Shown in pieces: positions 35,706 to 44,412 of a DNA stretch of 64,000 bases (the stretch's first letter is position 1; each line of letters begins with the position of its first letter). The DNA is from PGYT01 sp963675055 (lineage in GTDB: Bacteria; Bacteroidota; Ignavibacteria; Ignavibacteriales; Melioribacteraceae). The position numbers were made by a program, and so were the translations under genes. Location: NCBI GenBank assembly GCA_963675055.2, contig CAXXJE010000004.1, positions 496,001 through 560,000 of the forward strand, read 5' to 3'. The notes below the pieces were generated by a model that searched no databases, was not told the DNA's origin, and saw nothing but the letters and a program-made list of their open reading frames with translations.

Positions 35706-37028
35706 TTACTCCTTGATTTCTTCAACCAGTACTTTGCTTCCTGATACGCTTAATACTGTTACCTGACTTCCCTTTGTTATATACTCTCCTCCGGTAACGA
35801 CATCGTAACGTTTATTATCAATTTTAATTGTCCCAGAGGGTCTTAGATCCGTCAAAGCAATGCCCTTCATGTTAATCAAATGATCGATTTCAGGTTCAGA
35901 CGAAGTATAGCCGGAACCGCCAGTAATATTACTGGCAAGAATGAGTTTATTCCACATATTAGACCTTGGAAGAAATTTTGTGATCAGGAATATTAAAACA
36001 CCGGTAGCAATAAATGATAGAGCCAGTTGAATAATCGCGAATGAGATATCCGCCCAATCGATAAGCGGGAAATCTGCGATCAATCCGAGAAATAATCCTG
36101 CAACCATAAACACTATACCCAGAATTCCGAATACTCCGAATCCGGGCACAAATATTTCGATTAGTATTAATACAACACCTGCAACGAATATTATAATCTC
36201 TATTGCTGAAGCAAGTTCAAGTATATAATGTGCTCCGAAGAACAAGGCAAGCGCCACAATTGCGGCTGTACCGGGAAGACCCCAACCGGGAGTTTTAACT
36301 TCTGCAAATAATCCTACAAGACCGATCATTATAAGCAAACCGCTTATTATCGGGTTACTTATAAACCTTACGAAACTTTCCGCCCAGTCAACATCAAGTT
36401 CAACGATATCAGCATCCTGCAAGCCATATGCTTCCAGCACATCATCCATCGAGGAAAGTATTGTATCAGCTATTCCATAACTTAAAGCTTCTTTCGACGT
36501 AAGAGTAATTAGTTTAGTACTGTCTACGAGTCCTTCAACAACAATACGTTCATCAACCATTCCTTCAACTATGTCTGTTCTCCTGCCGTTCTTCTCGGCG
36601 GTAGCTCGCATTTCAGAACGCATATACGACTGAGCTTTTTCAGACTGCTTTGCTCCCTCTTGATCGACCACAGTTGTAGCCCCGATTGAGGCACCGGGCA
36701 CCATAACAATCTGCTCACAAGATAATGAGATTAATGAACCTGCCGAAATAGCCCGTTTATTAATAAATGCAATAGTTTTAACCTTGCTATCGAGGATAGC
36801 ATCTTTAATTTGCGTTGCAGCATCAACCCGTCCGCCGAAGGTATTAACTTTAAATATTACAGCATCCGCAAAATTCAATTCAGCTTCGGATATTACCCTT
36901 TTTACATATGGAGCAAGTCCTAAATCTATATCACCTTCAATTTTACCGTAGTACACAGTCTTGGATTGAGATTGGAGTGATATGAAAGTTGTAAATATGA
37001 TTAGGATTATAATGGAAGCTCTTTTCAT
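35706..37028 (-). CDS. NfeD-family membrane serine protease (ClpP-like plus NfeD)
   Basis: 440 residues. Signal peptide (1-21), a ClpP-class serine protease domain (about 25-215) with the catalytic serine in KRAISAGSLIS near residue 95, then five or so transmembrane helices (about 225-355) and a C-terminal OB-fold NfeD domain ending VLSVSGSKVLVEEIKE. Family members cleave stomatin-type membrane proteins; no stomatin gene is adjacent here. It is the long-form NfeD1b type. Confidence 0.92.
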   Translation of the reverse strand: MKRASIIILIIFTTFISLQSQSKTVYYGKIEGDIDLGLAPYVKRVISEAELNFADAVIFKVNTFGGRVDAATQIKDAILDSKVKTIAFINKRAISAGSLISLSCEQIVMVPGASIGATTVVDQEGAKQSEKAQSYMRSEMRATAEKNGRRTDIVEGMVDERIVVEGLVDSTKLITLTSKEALSYGIADTILSSMDDVLEAYGLQDADIVELDVDWAESFVRFISNPIISGLLIMIGLVGLFAEVKTPGWGLPGTAAIVALALFFGAHYILELASAIEIIIFVAGVVLILIEIFVPGFGVFGILGIVFMVAGLFLGLIADFPLIDWADISFAIIQLALSFIATGVLIFLITKFLPRSNMWNKLILASNITGGSGYTSSEPEIDHLINMKGIALTDLRPSGTIKIDNKRYDVVTGGEYITKGSQVTVLSVSGSKVLVEEIKE

Positions 37029-37111
37029 TTCCTTTTCCCGGAATTTAATCTAGTGTAATTTAAAATAATATCTGCTAATATTATAATTTATCTGTAATTA
37101 TCTGGCAGGTA

Positions 37112-37145
37112 AAAATAGAACCCGGGACAGTAAAATCCCGGGTTC
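37112..37145 (-). terminator. Strong intrinsic terminator after yajC
   Basis: GAACCCGGGA (37118-37127) and TCCCGGGTTC (37136-37145) form a perfect 10-bp stem with an 8-base loop. On the minus strand the stem is followed by TATTTTTA. It ends the tgt-yajC unit just before the NfeD gene. Confidence 0.85.
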
Positions 37146-37154
37146 ATGAAAGGT

Positions 37155-37475
37155 TTATTTCTCTTCTTTTGCAGCACTGGCTGTAGAACCAATTGCGCTT
37201 CGTTCAAATTTCATTTTAATATTGTTGCCAACATCAATGAGACATGTTTTCTCATCCAGCCCTGCTATAATACCATGCAGACCGCTGTTTAAAACTACTT
37301 TATCCCCTTTCTTAAGTTCCGACAGAAGTTTTTCACGTTCTTTCGCTTTTTTCTGCTGGGGACGGATAATCATAAAGTAGAAAATTGCGAATATCGCACC
37401 GAACATTATCAAAGTGCTTACCATGCTTCCACCGCCGCCGCCTTCCTGGGGCGCCATTGCCAATAAATAATACAA
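37155..37475 (-). CDS. yajC: Preprotein translocase accessory subunit YajC
   Basis: 106 residues: one transmembrane helix (about 18-38) followed by IIRPQQKKAKEREKLLSELKKGDKV, the family signature, and a small beta-rich cytoplasmic domain. YajC associates with SecDF. It begins directly at the tgt stop codon, the usual tgt-yajC order. SecDF is not in the window. Confidence 0.95.
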   Translation of the reverse strand: MYYLLAMAPQEGGGGGSMVSTLIMFGAIFAIFYFMIIRPQQKKAKEREKLLSELKKGDKVVLNSGLHGIIAGLDEKTCLIDVGNNIKMKFERSAIGSTASAAKEEK

Positions 37476-38618
37476 TTAATCCTCCTGAACTATTTTATTA
37501 GATATTTTTTGAATTATATTCGTTTTCCATTCCTTAAAGTTACCAAAAATAATATTCTTTCTGGCTTCCCGCACGAGATTCAAATAGAATCGTAAATTAT
37601 GAATAGTTGCCAGTTCAAAATACAAAAGTTCTTTTGCATTGTACAAATGCCTTAGGTAGGCTTTTGAATAATTTTTACATGTAAAACAATCACACTCCTT
37701 ATCAACAGGTGTAAAATCGTTTTTATACCGGGAATTTTTAACGGTTAAAACACCCTGTGAAGTAAAAAGGTAAGCATTACGGGCATTCCTTGTCGGCATC
37801 ACACAGTCGAACATATCCACACCTCGCTCTATCGATTCGAGGATGTTCTCAGGTCTGCCGACACCCATTAAATAGCGTGGTTTATCGAGCGGCATGAATT
37901 CCGTTGTAAACCCGGTTATATCGTACATGTCCTCAGCCGGTTCACCCACAGCCAGTCCACCGATAGCGTAACCGTCTAAATCGAGTTCAACAAGTTCTTT
38001 AGCCGACTGTTCCCGAAGATCTTTATAAACGCTGCCCTGGATTATTCCAAACTGGAATTGATCATGACCGTACAATGGTTTTGAATTTACAAAGGCTTCT
38101 TTGTTCAATGCTGCCCATCGGGAAGTAAGTTCTTTGGACTTCTTAGCATAGTCATACTCGCATGGATAAGGAGTACATTCATCGAGTACCATCATAATAT
38201 CCGAGCCGATTGATCGCTGAATATTGATAACCTTTTCAGGTGTAAAAAAGTGTTTCGAACCATCCAGATGCGAAGTGAACTCGACACCATCGTGTTTTAA
38301 TTTTCTAAGTTCACTCAGACTAAAGACCTGGTAACCGCCGCTATCAGTCAGAATAGCTCTGTCCCAATTAATAAACTTATGCAAGCCGCCCGCCTGCTCC
38401 AGTATGTCGGTTCCGGGACGAAGATACAAATGGTATGTATTCCCAAGAATAATTGGGGCATCAATATCCTTCTTAAGCTGAGTTTGGTTAACTGCTTTAA
38501 CAGTTCCCTGTGTACCAACCGGCATGAATATCGGAGTTTCAATCTCACCATGATCCGTAAATAATCTTCCGGCACGCGCCTTGGAATCCGAATCAGAATT
38601 TTCAACAATAAATTTCAT
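37476..38618 (-). CDS. tgt: tRNA-guanine transglycosylase (queuine insertion)
   Basis: Exchanges guanine-34 for the queuosine precursor in tRNAs with GUN anticodons. 380 residues. The catalytic aspartates lie in LTDSGGYQVFSL (about 92) and MFDCVMPTRN (about 270). The zinc site is the CDCFTC motif near 306 plus a downstream histidine (RHLYNAKELL). Length is normal. Confidence 0.97.
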   Translation of the reverse strand: MKFIVENSDSDSKARAGRLFTDHGEIETPIFMPVGTQGTVKAVNQTQLKKDIDAPIILGNTYHLYLRPGTDILEQAGGLHKFINWDRAILTDSGGYQVFSLSELRKLKHDGVEFTSHLDGSKHFFTPEKVINIQRSIGSDIMMVLDECTPYPCEYDYAKKSKELTSRWAALNKEAFVNSKPLYGHDQFQFGIIQGSVYKDLREQSAKELVELDLDGYAIGGLAVGEPAEDMYDITGFTTEFMPLDKPRYLMGVGRPENILESIERGVDMFDCVMPTRNARNAYLFTSQGVLTVKNSRYKNDFTPVDKECDCFTCKNYSKAYLRHLYNAKELLYFELATIHNLRFYLNLVREARKNIIFGNFKEWKTNIIQKISNKIVQED

Positions 38619-38713
38619 TAATTAGCTTTTGTAAATGAGATTACTAAATTACCGAAAAATTACCTTTTAACCCATTAATATAGGATTCACTTAAAACTAA
38701 AGTCTGCAAGTGT

Positions 38714-39112
38714 TTATCTAAGAAATCTTTGAACTAATTTATCATCAGGAATTACGCAAGTTCGTTTGCGTCCGAACCACTTATACCGGTTTCCAGCGAT
38801 GAAATCATAAATAAAATCTAAAAATCGTATGGGAAGGATTCTAAATATGCTTAGTAAGCGCCAGGGGTATCCGAGTATATTAAATATTTTAAGTACTGCA
38901 TCCGACTTGTAGTAAATATTTCCATTAGTAATAAATGCCACCGAGTCAATGGTATTTCCGGAATCTAATTCATTGAGAAACGTCTTTGAGAATGCAGACT
39001 GAAGATGTGCGAAATATAGAATGTTCTTTTTATCTATTTGTAAAAGGAAACGGACGGAAGAGTTGCATAAATTACATACTCCGTCAAATAATACAATGTC
39101 CCTTCCGTCCAT
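38714..39112 (-). CDS. DCC-family thiol-disulfide oxidoreductase-like protein
   Basis: 132 residues of the DUF393 family, named for DGVCNLCN (residues 11-18) with its CxxC-like pair. The family is proposed to have thiol-disulfide exchange activity. It lies 14 bases after the CstB-like gene as the last gene of a sulfur-handling run, which suggests a thiol- or persulfide-linked role here. The ending KWFGRKRTCVIP matches the family. Confidence 0.85.
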   Translation of the reverse strand: MDGRDIVLFDGVCNLCNSSVRFLLQIDKKNILYFAHLQSAFSKTFLNELDSGNTIDSVAFITNGNIYYKSDAVLKIFNILGYPWRLLSIFRILPIRFLDFIYDFIAGNRYKWFGRKRTCVIPDDKLVQRFLR

Positions 39113-39126
39113 TCTCTCACAAATAT

Positions 39127-40554
39127 TTATGCAGGTTGTAATTCCTTAACTTCTTCTTTGCAGGTCGGATACTCAACAACCCAGGTATTATATCCACCGG
39201 TCAGATTGGAAACATTATTGAATCCCTGACTTAACAAATAGCTGACGGCAATACTTGACCTGTCACCTGAAGCGCAATGAAGAATTAATTCTTTATCTTT
39301 ATCCAGTTTATCAAGGTTCTCAGGGAGAAATCCGACATGAATATTTACAGCGTTTTCAATATGCCCGGCGGCATATTCAGATTTGCCTCTAACATCAACT
39401 ATCTCGAAATTGGTATCTCCCTGTTCCGCTTTCTTCTTAACATCACAACAAGAAATTTGATTAACGCGTTCAAGTTCATGTCCTGTATTTGCGTACGCAT
39501 CCATATCATTCACGTATCCGTATATATTATCCAGTCCAATTCTAATCAATGCTTTTGTCAATTCTTCAATTCTGTGATCGGCTGCAACTAAAATGAAAGG
39601 ATCCTCATAATTAAGCATCCAGCCGGCCCAAGTACTGAAAGCGGAATTATCCTGAATGTTCAGTGATCCTGGAACATGTCCGCCTGCAAATGAAAGCTTA
39701 TTTCTCGTATCAACAATTGTAATTTCTTTCTTTATTGCTTCATTAAACTGCGGAAGTGTCATTCTGCCCGGATGCGGCAGACTTCCAAGTACCTGCGGAC
39801 CTACTTTGTTAAGTTTTTTCATCATACCGAAATACTTGGGTGGTTCAGGCTGCCCATCAAGAAGTTCTTTAACGAATTCTGCTTCTTCCTCAATCTGCAT
39901 TGCCCAATTCACCAGTTTCTCATAGCCTACAGTACTGCTTGGAACGGCGCCAAGCGCTTTGCCGCAAGCCGAGCCGGCTCCATGTGCAGGCCAAACCTGT
40001 ACATGATCAGGTAATGCTTTGAACTTCTTGAGAGATTCGAACATCTGGTGGGCGCCAATCTCACGCGTACCAACAAGTCCTGCTGCTTCCTCAAGTAAAT
40101 CCGGACGACCGATATCGCCGACAAACACGAAATCACCTGTAAAGAACATGATTGGATCTGTACTGCGGGCTGTATCGGTCAATATGAAACTAATATGCTC
40201 CGGAGTATGTCCGGGAGTATGAACAACTTCGAACAATAGATTACCGACTTCAAACTTGTCTCCATCATAAAGTCCCTTATGCTCAAACTGGTACTGCCAG
40301 TCCTCTCCGCCTTCATTTGATAAAAGAACCTCAGCGCCTGTCAAACTTTCAAGTTCTCTGGAACCACTGAGGAAATCCGCATGGATATGAGTTTCGGTTA
40401 TATGAGTTATTCTGAGATTTTCCTGTTCTGCTATTTCAATATACTCATCCACATCCCTTTTTGGATCTATAACGATTGCCTCGCCTGTGGCCTGGCATCC
40501 GACCAAATAGCTTGCCTGCGCCAAACCCTTTTCATATATATGCTTAAAATACAT
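39127..40554 (-). CDS. CstB-like persulfide dioxygenase-sulfurtransferase (MBL plus two rhodanese domains)
   Basis: 475 residues from the ATG at 40554, which has a strong GGGAGGG site; an extension 28 codons upstream is rejected. The metallo-beta-lactamase domain (about 1-235) has THIHADF, HTPGHTPEH, TGDFVFVGDIGRPD and WPAHG, giving the two histidines and an aspartate for iron. The first rhodanese domain (about 255-350) lacks the catalytic cysteine (LVAADHR). The second (about 365-470) keeps it in HCASGDRS. The same layout occurs in staphylococcal CstB, which oxidises low-molecular-weight persulfides to thiosulfate. The neighbouring genes support that role. Confidence 0.88.
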   Translation of the reverse strand: MYFKHIYEKGLAQASYLVGCQATGEAIVIDPKRDVDEYIEIAEQENLRITHITETHIHADFLSGSRELESLTGAEVLLSNEGGEDWQYQFEHKGLYDGDKFEVGNLLFEVVHTPGHTPEHISFILTDTARSTDPIMFFTGDFVFVGDIGRPDLLEEAAGLVGTREIGAHQMFESLKKFKALPDHVQVWPAHGAGSACGKALGAVPSSTVGYEKLVNWAMQIEEEAEFVKELLDGQPEPPKYFGMMKKLNKVGPQVLGSLPHPGRMTLPQFNEAIKKEITIVDTRNKLSFAGGHVPGSLNIQDNSAFSTWAGWMLNYEDPFILVAADHRIEELTKALIRIGLDNIYGYVNDMDAYANTGHELERVNQISCCDVKKKAEQGDTNFEIVDVRGKSEYAAGHIENAVNIHVGFLPENLDKLDKDKELILHCASGDRSSIAVSYLLSQGFNNVSNLTGGYNTWVVEYPTCKEEVKELQPA

Positions 40555-40570
40555 TTCACCCTCCCTTAAA

Positions 40571-40927
40571 TTAAAAGTCCGATTCGGTTTCACCATGCCA
40601 GCCGATAATACCGGGAGCAAGGTTGTATACATTTTCAAATCCCATCTGCATCATTGTTCTTGCAGCATGATAACTCCTGTTTCCGCTTCTGCAATAAACA
40701 TAATAGCTTTTCGACTTATCCAATTTGTCTATTTCACTTTGGAAAGTCGGACTTGCAATATCGATTAGCGCTGAATTCGGAATCCTTGCCTGACCATGTT
40801 CCATTTGCGTGCGTACGTCAAGCAGAACCGCATTTTCGTCTTGCTTCATCAATGACTCAAAATCCTCCGAGCCAAGATTTTTAACCTGGGTTTTATTACC
40901 TAATAATGATGATAATAATGAACTCAT
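40571..40927 (-). CDS. Single-domain rhodanese sulfurtransferase
   Basis: 118 residues: a rhodanese fold with the active loop YCRSGNRSYHAA (Cys near residue 83) and ENAVLLDVRTQMEHGQARIPNSALID. It transfers sulfane sulfur. Its ATG follows directly after the TauE stop with GGAGG inside the end of the TauE gene, and the CstB-like gene starts 16 bases later. A partner role passing persulfide between enzymes is likely. Confidence 0.92.
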   Translation of the reverse strand: MSSLLSSLLGNKTQVKNLGSEDFESLMKQDENAVLLDVRTQMEHGQARIPNSALIDIASPTFQSEIDKLDKSKSYYVYCRSGNRSYHAARTMMQMGFENVYNLAPGIIGWHGETESDF

Positions 40928-41740
40928 TTATTTTCCTCCGATATTTATAATATTCTGTATAATAATGAATGAACCGGCAACTAATACGAACCAGCCGAAT
41001 GCCGGTTTTAACTTCTGTGAACTAATATATTTTGACAAACTTGCACCCGCCAGCATACCAAGCATTGAAATACCAGCAAAGATTGAAACGAACACCCAGT
41101 CAATCTGAACGCTTGTACCTAGGTCACCGGCAAATCCGATTAATGAATTAATTGAAATAATCAGAAGTGATGTGCCGACAGCCTGTTTCATTGGTATCTT
41201 AGCGAAAAGCACCAGTGCTGGAATGATCAGGAACCCACCTCCTGCTCCAACTAATCCGGTTAAAAATCCTACAACAATACCCTGAACTATTACATTGGTT
41301 ATCTGTTTAACCGGATCATCAGGTGAGTTCCCGGATTCCACTTTCCTGTTGCGAATCATTCCATTAGCAGAAAAAATCATCAAACTTGCAAAAACCACCA
41401 TTATCATCACATCTTTTGAAATAATAAACGAATCAAATGAGAAAATGGTTTCTGGTATCGACGGGAGTACATATCTTCTAGTGAGGTAAACCGCAGTAAG
41501 TGCCGGAACAGCAAATATTATCCCGGTTTTATAATTGATATTCTTATTCCTCACATACGCAAAAACACCGATTATGCTCGTTAAACCCACAATAATTAGC
41601 GAATATGAAGTAGACAATACAGGTTTTACATCAAATAAATAGACCAATACCGGCACTGTGAGAATCGATCCGCCTCCGCCTGTTAGTCCCAGGACGATTC
41701 CAACGATTGCTGCGAATATGTATCCAATTATAATAATCAT
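40928..41740 (-). CDS. TauE/SafE-family sulfite (anion) exporter
   Basis: 270 residues with about eight transmembrane helices and the family repeats LGLTGGGGSILTVPVLVYLF and GLVGAGGGFLIIPALVLF. Family members export sulfite or other sulfur anions. As first gene of the run TauE-rhodanese-CstB-like-DCC it would remove sulfite or thiosulfate made by the dioxygenase. No CsoR/CstR-type regulator is in view. Confidence 0.9.
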   Translation of the reverse strand: MIIIIGYIFAAIVGIVLGLTGGGGSILTVPVLVYLFDVKPVLSTSYSLIIVGLTSIIGVFAYVRNKNINYKTGIIFAVPALTAVYLTRRYVLPSIPETIFSFDSFIISKDVMIMVVFASLMIFSANGMIRNRKVESGNSPDDPVKQITNVIVQGIVVGFLTGLVGAGGGFLIIPALVLFAKIPMKQAVGTSLLIISINSLIGFAGDLGTSVQIDWVFVSIFAGISMLGMLAGASLSKYISSQKLKPAFGWFVLVAGSFIIIQNIINIGGK

Positions 41741-41815
41741 AATCTATCATTTTTTTACAGTATACGATGTCTGATTATCATAAAGGATTCAGTGTCGGTT
41801 ATGGAGGAGTTTGAT

Positions 41816-43045
41816 TTAGTCTTCTTCGGTAATAAAAAGTTTCACAAGTTCAATTCTGCGTATATCAGCGCGGATAACCAGGACCTTCAGGTTTTCACTT
41901 AATGTATAAGTTTTTCCCTGTTCCGGTATTCTTCCGATTTTTGCAGTAATCAGACCGGCAATTGTCTCGTAATCGCCGAGTGGCAGGTTAAGTTCGAATT
42001 GTTCATTTATATAATCAATCTCGACTTTTCCACTTATAATGTACGTGTGTTTGTCCAACTGTTTACATACTTCTTCTTCGGTATCATACTCATCCCTTAT
42101 CTCCCCGAGCATTTCCTCAATTATATCTTCAACGGTAATAATGCCCGCAGTCCCGCCGAACTCATCGACAACTGTTGCAATCGAAACTTGCTTTTCAAGA
42201 AATTCATTTAACATATCAAGTGATTTCTTCGTATCAGGGACAAAATTCATTGGTCTTAATATACTCTGGAGGTTTTCAGGATTCTTAAACATATCGTATG
42301 CGTGTATAAATCCCTTAATATTATCAAGACTTTCTTCATATACAGGAAGTTTTGAATACCCGGAATCGATAAAAGTCTTTAACACTTCTTCTGTTCCGGT
42401 ATTCATTTCAACTCCGACTATATCAGTACGAGGAGTCATGGCAGCATATACTTTCTGCTCACCCATGTCGAAAACTTTACTGATAATATCGGATTCTATC
42501 TGATCTATTTGACCCATGTTTGAACTTTCGCTTATCAAATTCTGCAAGTCCTCTTTCCCGAACAGATATGCGTAATTCTCCTCGTTCAGATTAGCAGATC
42601 TTGTTAGAAAGGATGAAATTGAAGACGTTACATGAACAAGCGGGTAAATCAGAAATGAAATTATTCTCAGCGGTACTGCAACAACCATCACCATGCTGTC
42701 TGGTAGTTCGCGAGCTATATATTTCGGAATAAGTTCGCCGAAAAGTAATATTACTGTTGAAGATAATACCAAAATTGTAATATCGCCATACTGAAACACT
42801 TCGAACAAAAATAGTGTTGACAAAGAAGCAAAAGCTATGTTGACAATATTGTTGGAAATAAGGATGGTCGAAAAGAAATGCTGCGGCCTCTCAATAAAAT
42901 ATTGAGCATTCTTTGCAGCAAGACGGTTCTTGCGTGCCCGAAGTTCAATCTTAATTTTATTAGCAACTACGTATGCAAGCTCACTCGATGAAAAGAAACC
43001 GCTTAATAAAATCAATATTATCAGGTATAACAACTCGTGCGACAT
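41816..43045 (-). CDS. CNNM/CorC-family transporter (hemolysin-like)
   Basis: 409 residues. DUF21 membrane domain with three to four helices (about 1-150), a CBS pair (about 195-320, MTPRTDIVGVE and VVDEFGGTAGIITVEDIIEE), and a C-terminal CorC/HlyC domain (about 335-409). Family members act in magnesium or cobalt efflux. It starts just after the preceding lipoprotein stop, so the two may share a transcript. Confidence 0.92.
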   Translation of the reverse strand: MSHELLYLIILILLSGFFSSSELAYVVANKIKIELRARKNRLAAKNAQYFIERPQHFFSTILISNNIVNIAFASLSTLFLFEVFQYGDITILVLSSTVILLFGELIPKYIARELPDSMVMVVAVPLRIISFLIYPLVHVTSSISSFLTRSANLNEENYAYLFGKEDLQNLISESSNMGQIDQIESDIISKVFDMGEQKVYAAMTPRTDIVGVEMNTGTEEVLKTFIDSGYSKLPVYEESLDNIKGFIHAYDMFKNPENLQSILRPMNFVPDTKKSLDMLNEFLEKQVSIATVVDEFGGTAGIITVEDIIEEMLGEIRDEYDTEEEVCKQLDKHTYIISGKVEIDYINEQFELNLPLGDYETIAGLITAKIGRIPEQGKTYTLSENLKVLVIRADIRRIELVKLFITEED

Positions 43046-43046
43046 A

Positions 43047-43541
43047 TCAGTATACTTTTTTTATTTCAACATTATTAATATAATAAGTATACTCATCATT
43101 ACCGTCATCGAAAACCAAATCGAATTCCACCGGATCATTTATAATGAGTCGCGGATCGCGTGATAATCCGCGAATAGTTGAAAATCTGAAGTACTTACTA
43201 TTTTCAGTCGACAGGTTTCCATCTACCTGAACAGTCGGAATAATAGAATATATCTGTTCATCGTTTTGAGAAATATTAATTTTCGCAATACTCATAAAAT
43301 TCAGATCGTACTTAAAGTTCTCTTTAACGGAGACTTCACCTGAAACATGAAATTTAGAATCAGTATTGGGCATAAGGTTGATCCACGCAGAAATAATCTT
43401 TATATCCAGACGAACTTCCTGCAATTCCATTTCATCAAGTTTCTCAGCACCAACTTCCTTTTCCTTCACCGAATCTGAAGATGAACAGGAATAAATAAAT
43501 ACTGCTACCACGGCTAGTAAAACTATTTTAAGTCTTTTCAT
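43047..43541 (-). CDS. Hypothetical lipoprotein
   Basis: 164 residues with a clear lipoprotein signal (FIYSCSS, Cys at 19), then a short acidic stretch and a beta-rich domain of about 120 residues that could be Ig-like or LEA14-like. No known motif. It is followed within two bases by the CorC-like gene and preceded by UbiA at four bases, so it lies inside a tight run. Confidence 0.7.
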   Translation of the reverse strand: MKRLKIVLLAVVAVFIYSCSSSDSVKEKEVGAEKLDEMELQEVRLDIKIISAWINLMPNTDSKFHVSGEVSVKENFKYDLNFMSIAKINISQNDEQIYSIIPTVQVDGNLSTENSKYFRFSTIRGLSRDPRLIINDPVEFDLVFDDGNDEYTYYINNVEIKKVY

Positions 43542-43545
43542 AACA

Positions 43546-44412
43546 CTAATAGTAAATAATTATTAGAACAGTTCCAAGATATAGTAACGCGTTAATAACC
43601 ATAGGAATATCTTTCAAAACGATTTCGATCGAGTTTTCCCCTTTGTTCTGGGTATAAACAAGATGCATGTACCTGAAAACACCGAAAATAAAAAATACTG
43701 TTGTGAATACTAAATTCTCACTCCCGAATACATCAATAGTCCTTTCGGCAACTGTATAAAGCGCGTAGCATATTATAACCCCTGCGGCTGTAATGGATGA
43801 TATCTGGTTAATGAAATCGACCGAATAATCTTTCAGGACCTCTCTTGTTGAGCCGCTGTTAGTCATCAATGCAACTTCCGACTTCCGTTTCATAATTGCC
43901 AGGAAGAGTGACAGGAACAAAGTTGTGAGAATAAGCCACTTCGAGATATACACATCAATAACAACAGCACCGCCAATTACTCTAAGCATAAATCCTGCAG
44001 CAATGCAAATTATGTCAAGAATAACAACTTGCTTGAAGAGGAAACTATACAGAAGGTTTAGTAAAAGATATCCACCCAGAATCAAAATAAATTTCGATTC
44101 GAAATTAATCACAAGCGGAAGCAGAATGATAAGCAGTACAAATGCCAGCGCCAATCCATTGCTTTTGCCAACTTCACCTGATGCAATCGGTCGAAGTTTC
44201 TTTACGGGGTGAAGTTTGTCCTTCTCAGCATCAGCTATGTCGTTAAGTATATAAACTATACTTGAAGTAAGGCTGAAAGCGATTGCGGCTAATACTGCTT
44301 CGAGTAAAGATGAAGCGATAAAGAAATGCTTTGAAAAGACTAAAGGAATAAATACGAATACGTTCTTAATCCAGTTAGATGCTCGTAATAATCGTACATA
44401 GGGAGAATTCAT
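43546..44412 (-). CDS. UbiA-superfamily prenyltransferase (DPPR-synthase-like)
   Basis: 288 residues with eight to nine helices. The first metal-binding motif is NDIADAEKD in the longer stretch NDIADAEKDKLHPVKKLRP, and the opening LLRASNWIKNVFVFIPLVF resembles decaprenyl-phosphate phosphoribosyltransferase rather than quinone or heme prenyltransferases. That enzyme transfers phosphoribose onto polyprenyl phosphate for arabinan-type sugars. The subfamily call rests on motif resemblance only. TAATG coupling with the mutase gene upstream is visible, but no functional link is obvious. Confidence 0.75.
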   Translation of the reverse strand: MNSPYVRLLRASNWIKNVFVFIPLVFSKHFFIASSLLEAVLAAIAFSLTSSIVYILNDIADAEKDKLHPVKKLRPIASGEVGKSNGLALAFVLLIILLPLVINFESKFILILGGYLLLNLLYSFLFKQVVILDIICIAAGFMLRVIGGAVVIDVYISKWLILTTLFLSLFLAIMKRKSEVALMTNSGSTREVLKDYSVDFINQISSITAAGVIICYALYTVAERTIDVFGSENLVFTTVFFIFGVFRYMHLVYTQNKGENSIEIVLKDIPMVINALLYLGTVLIIIYY

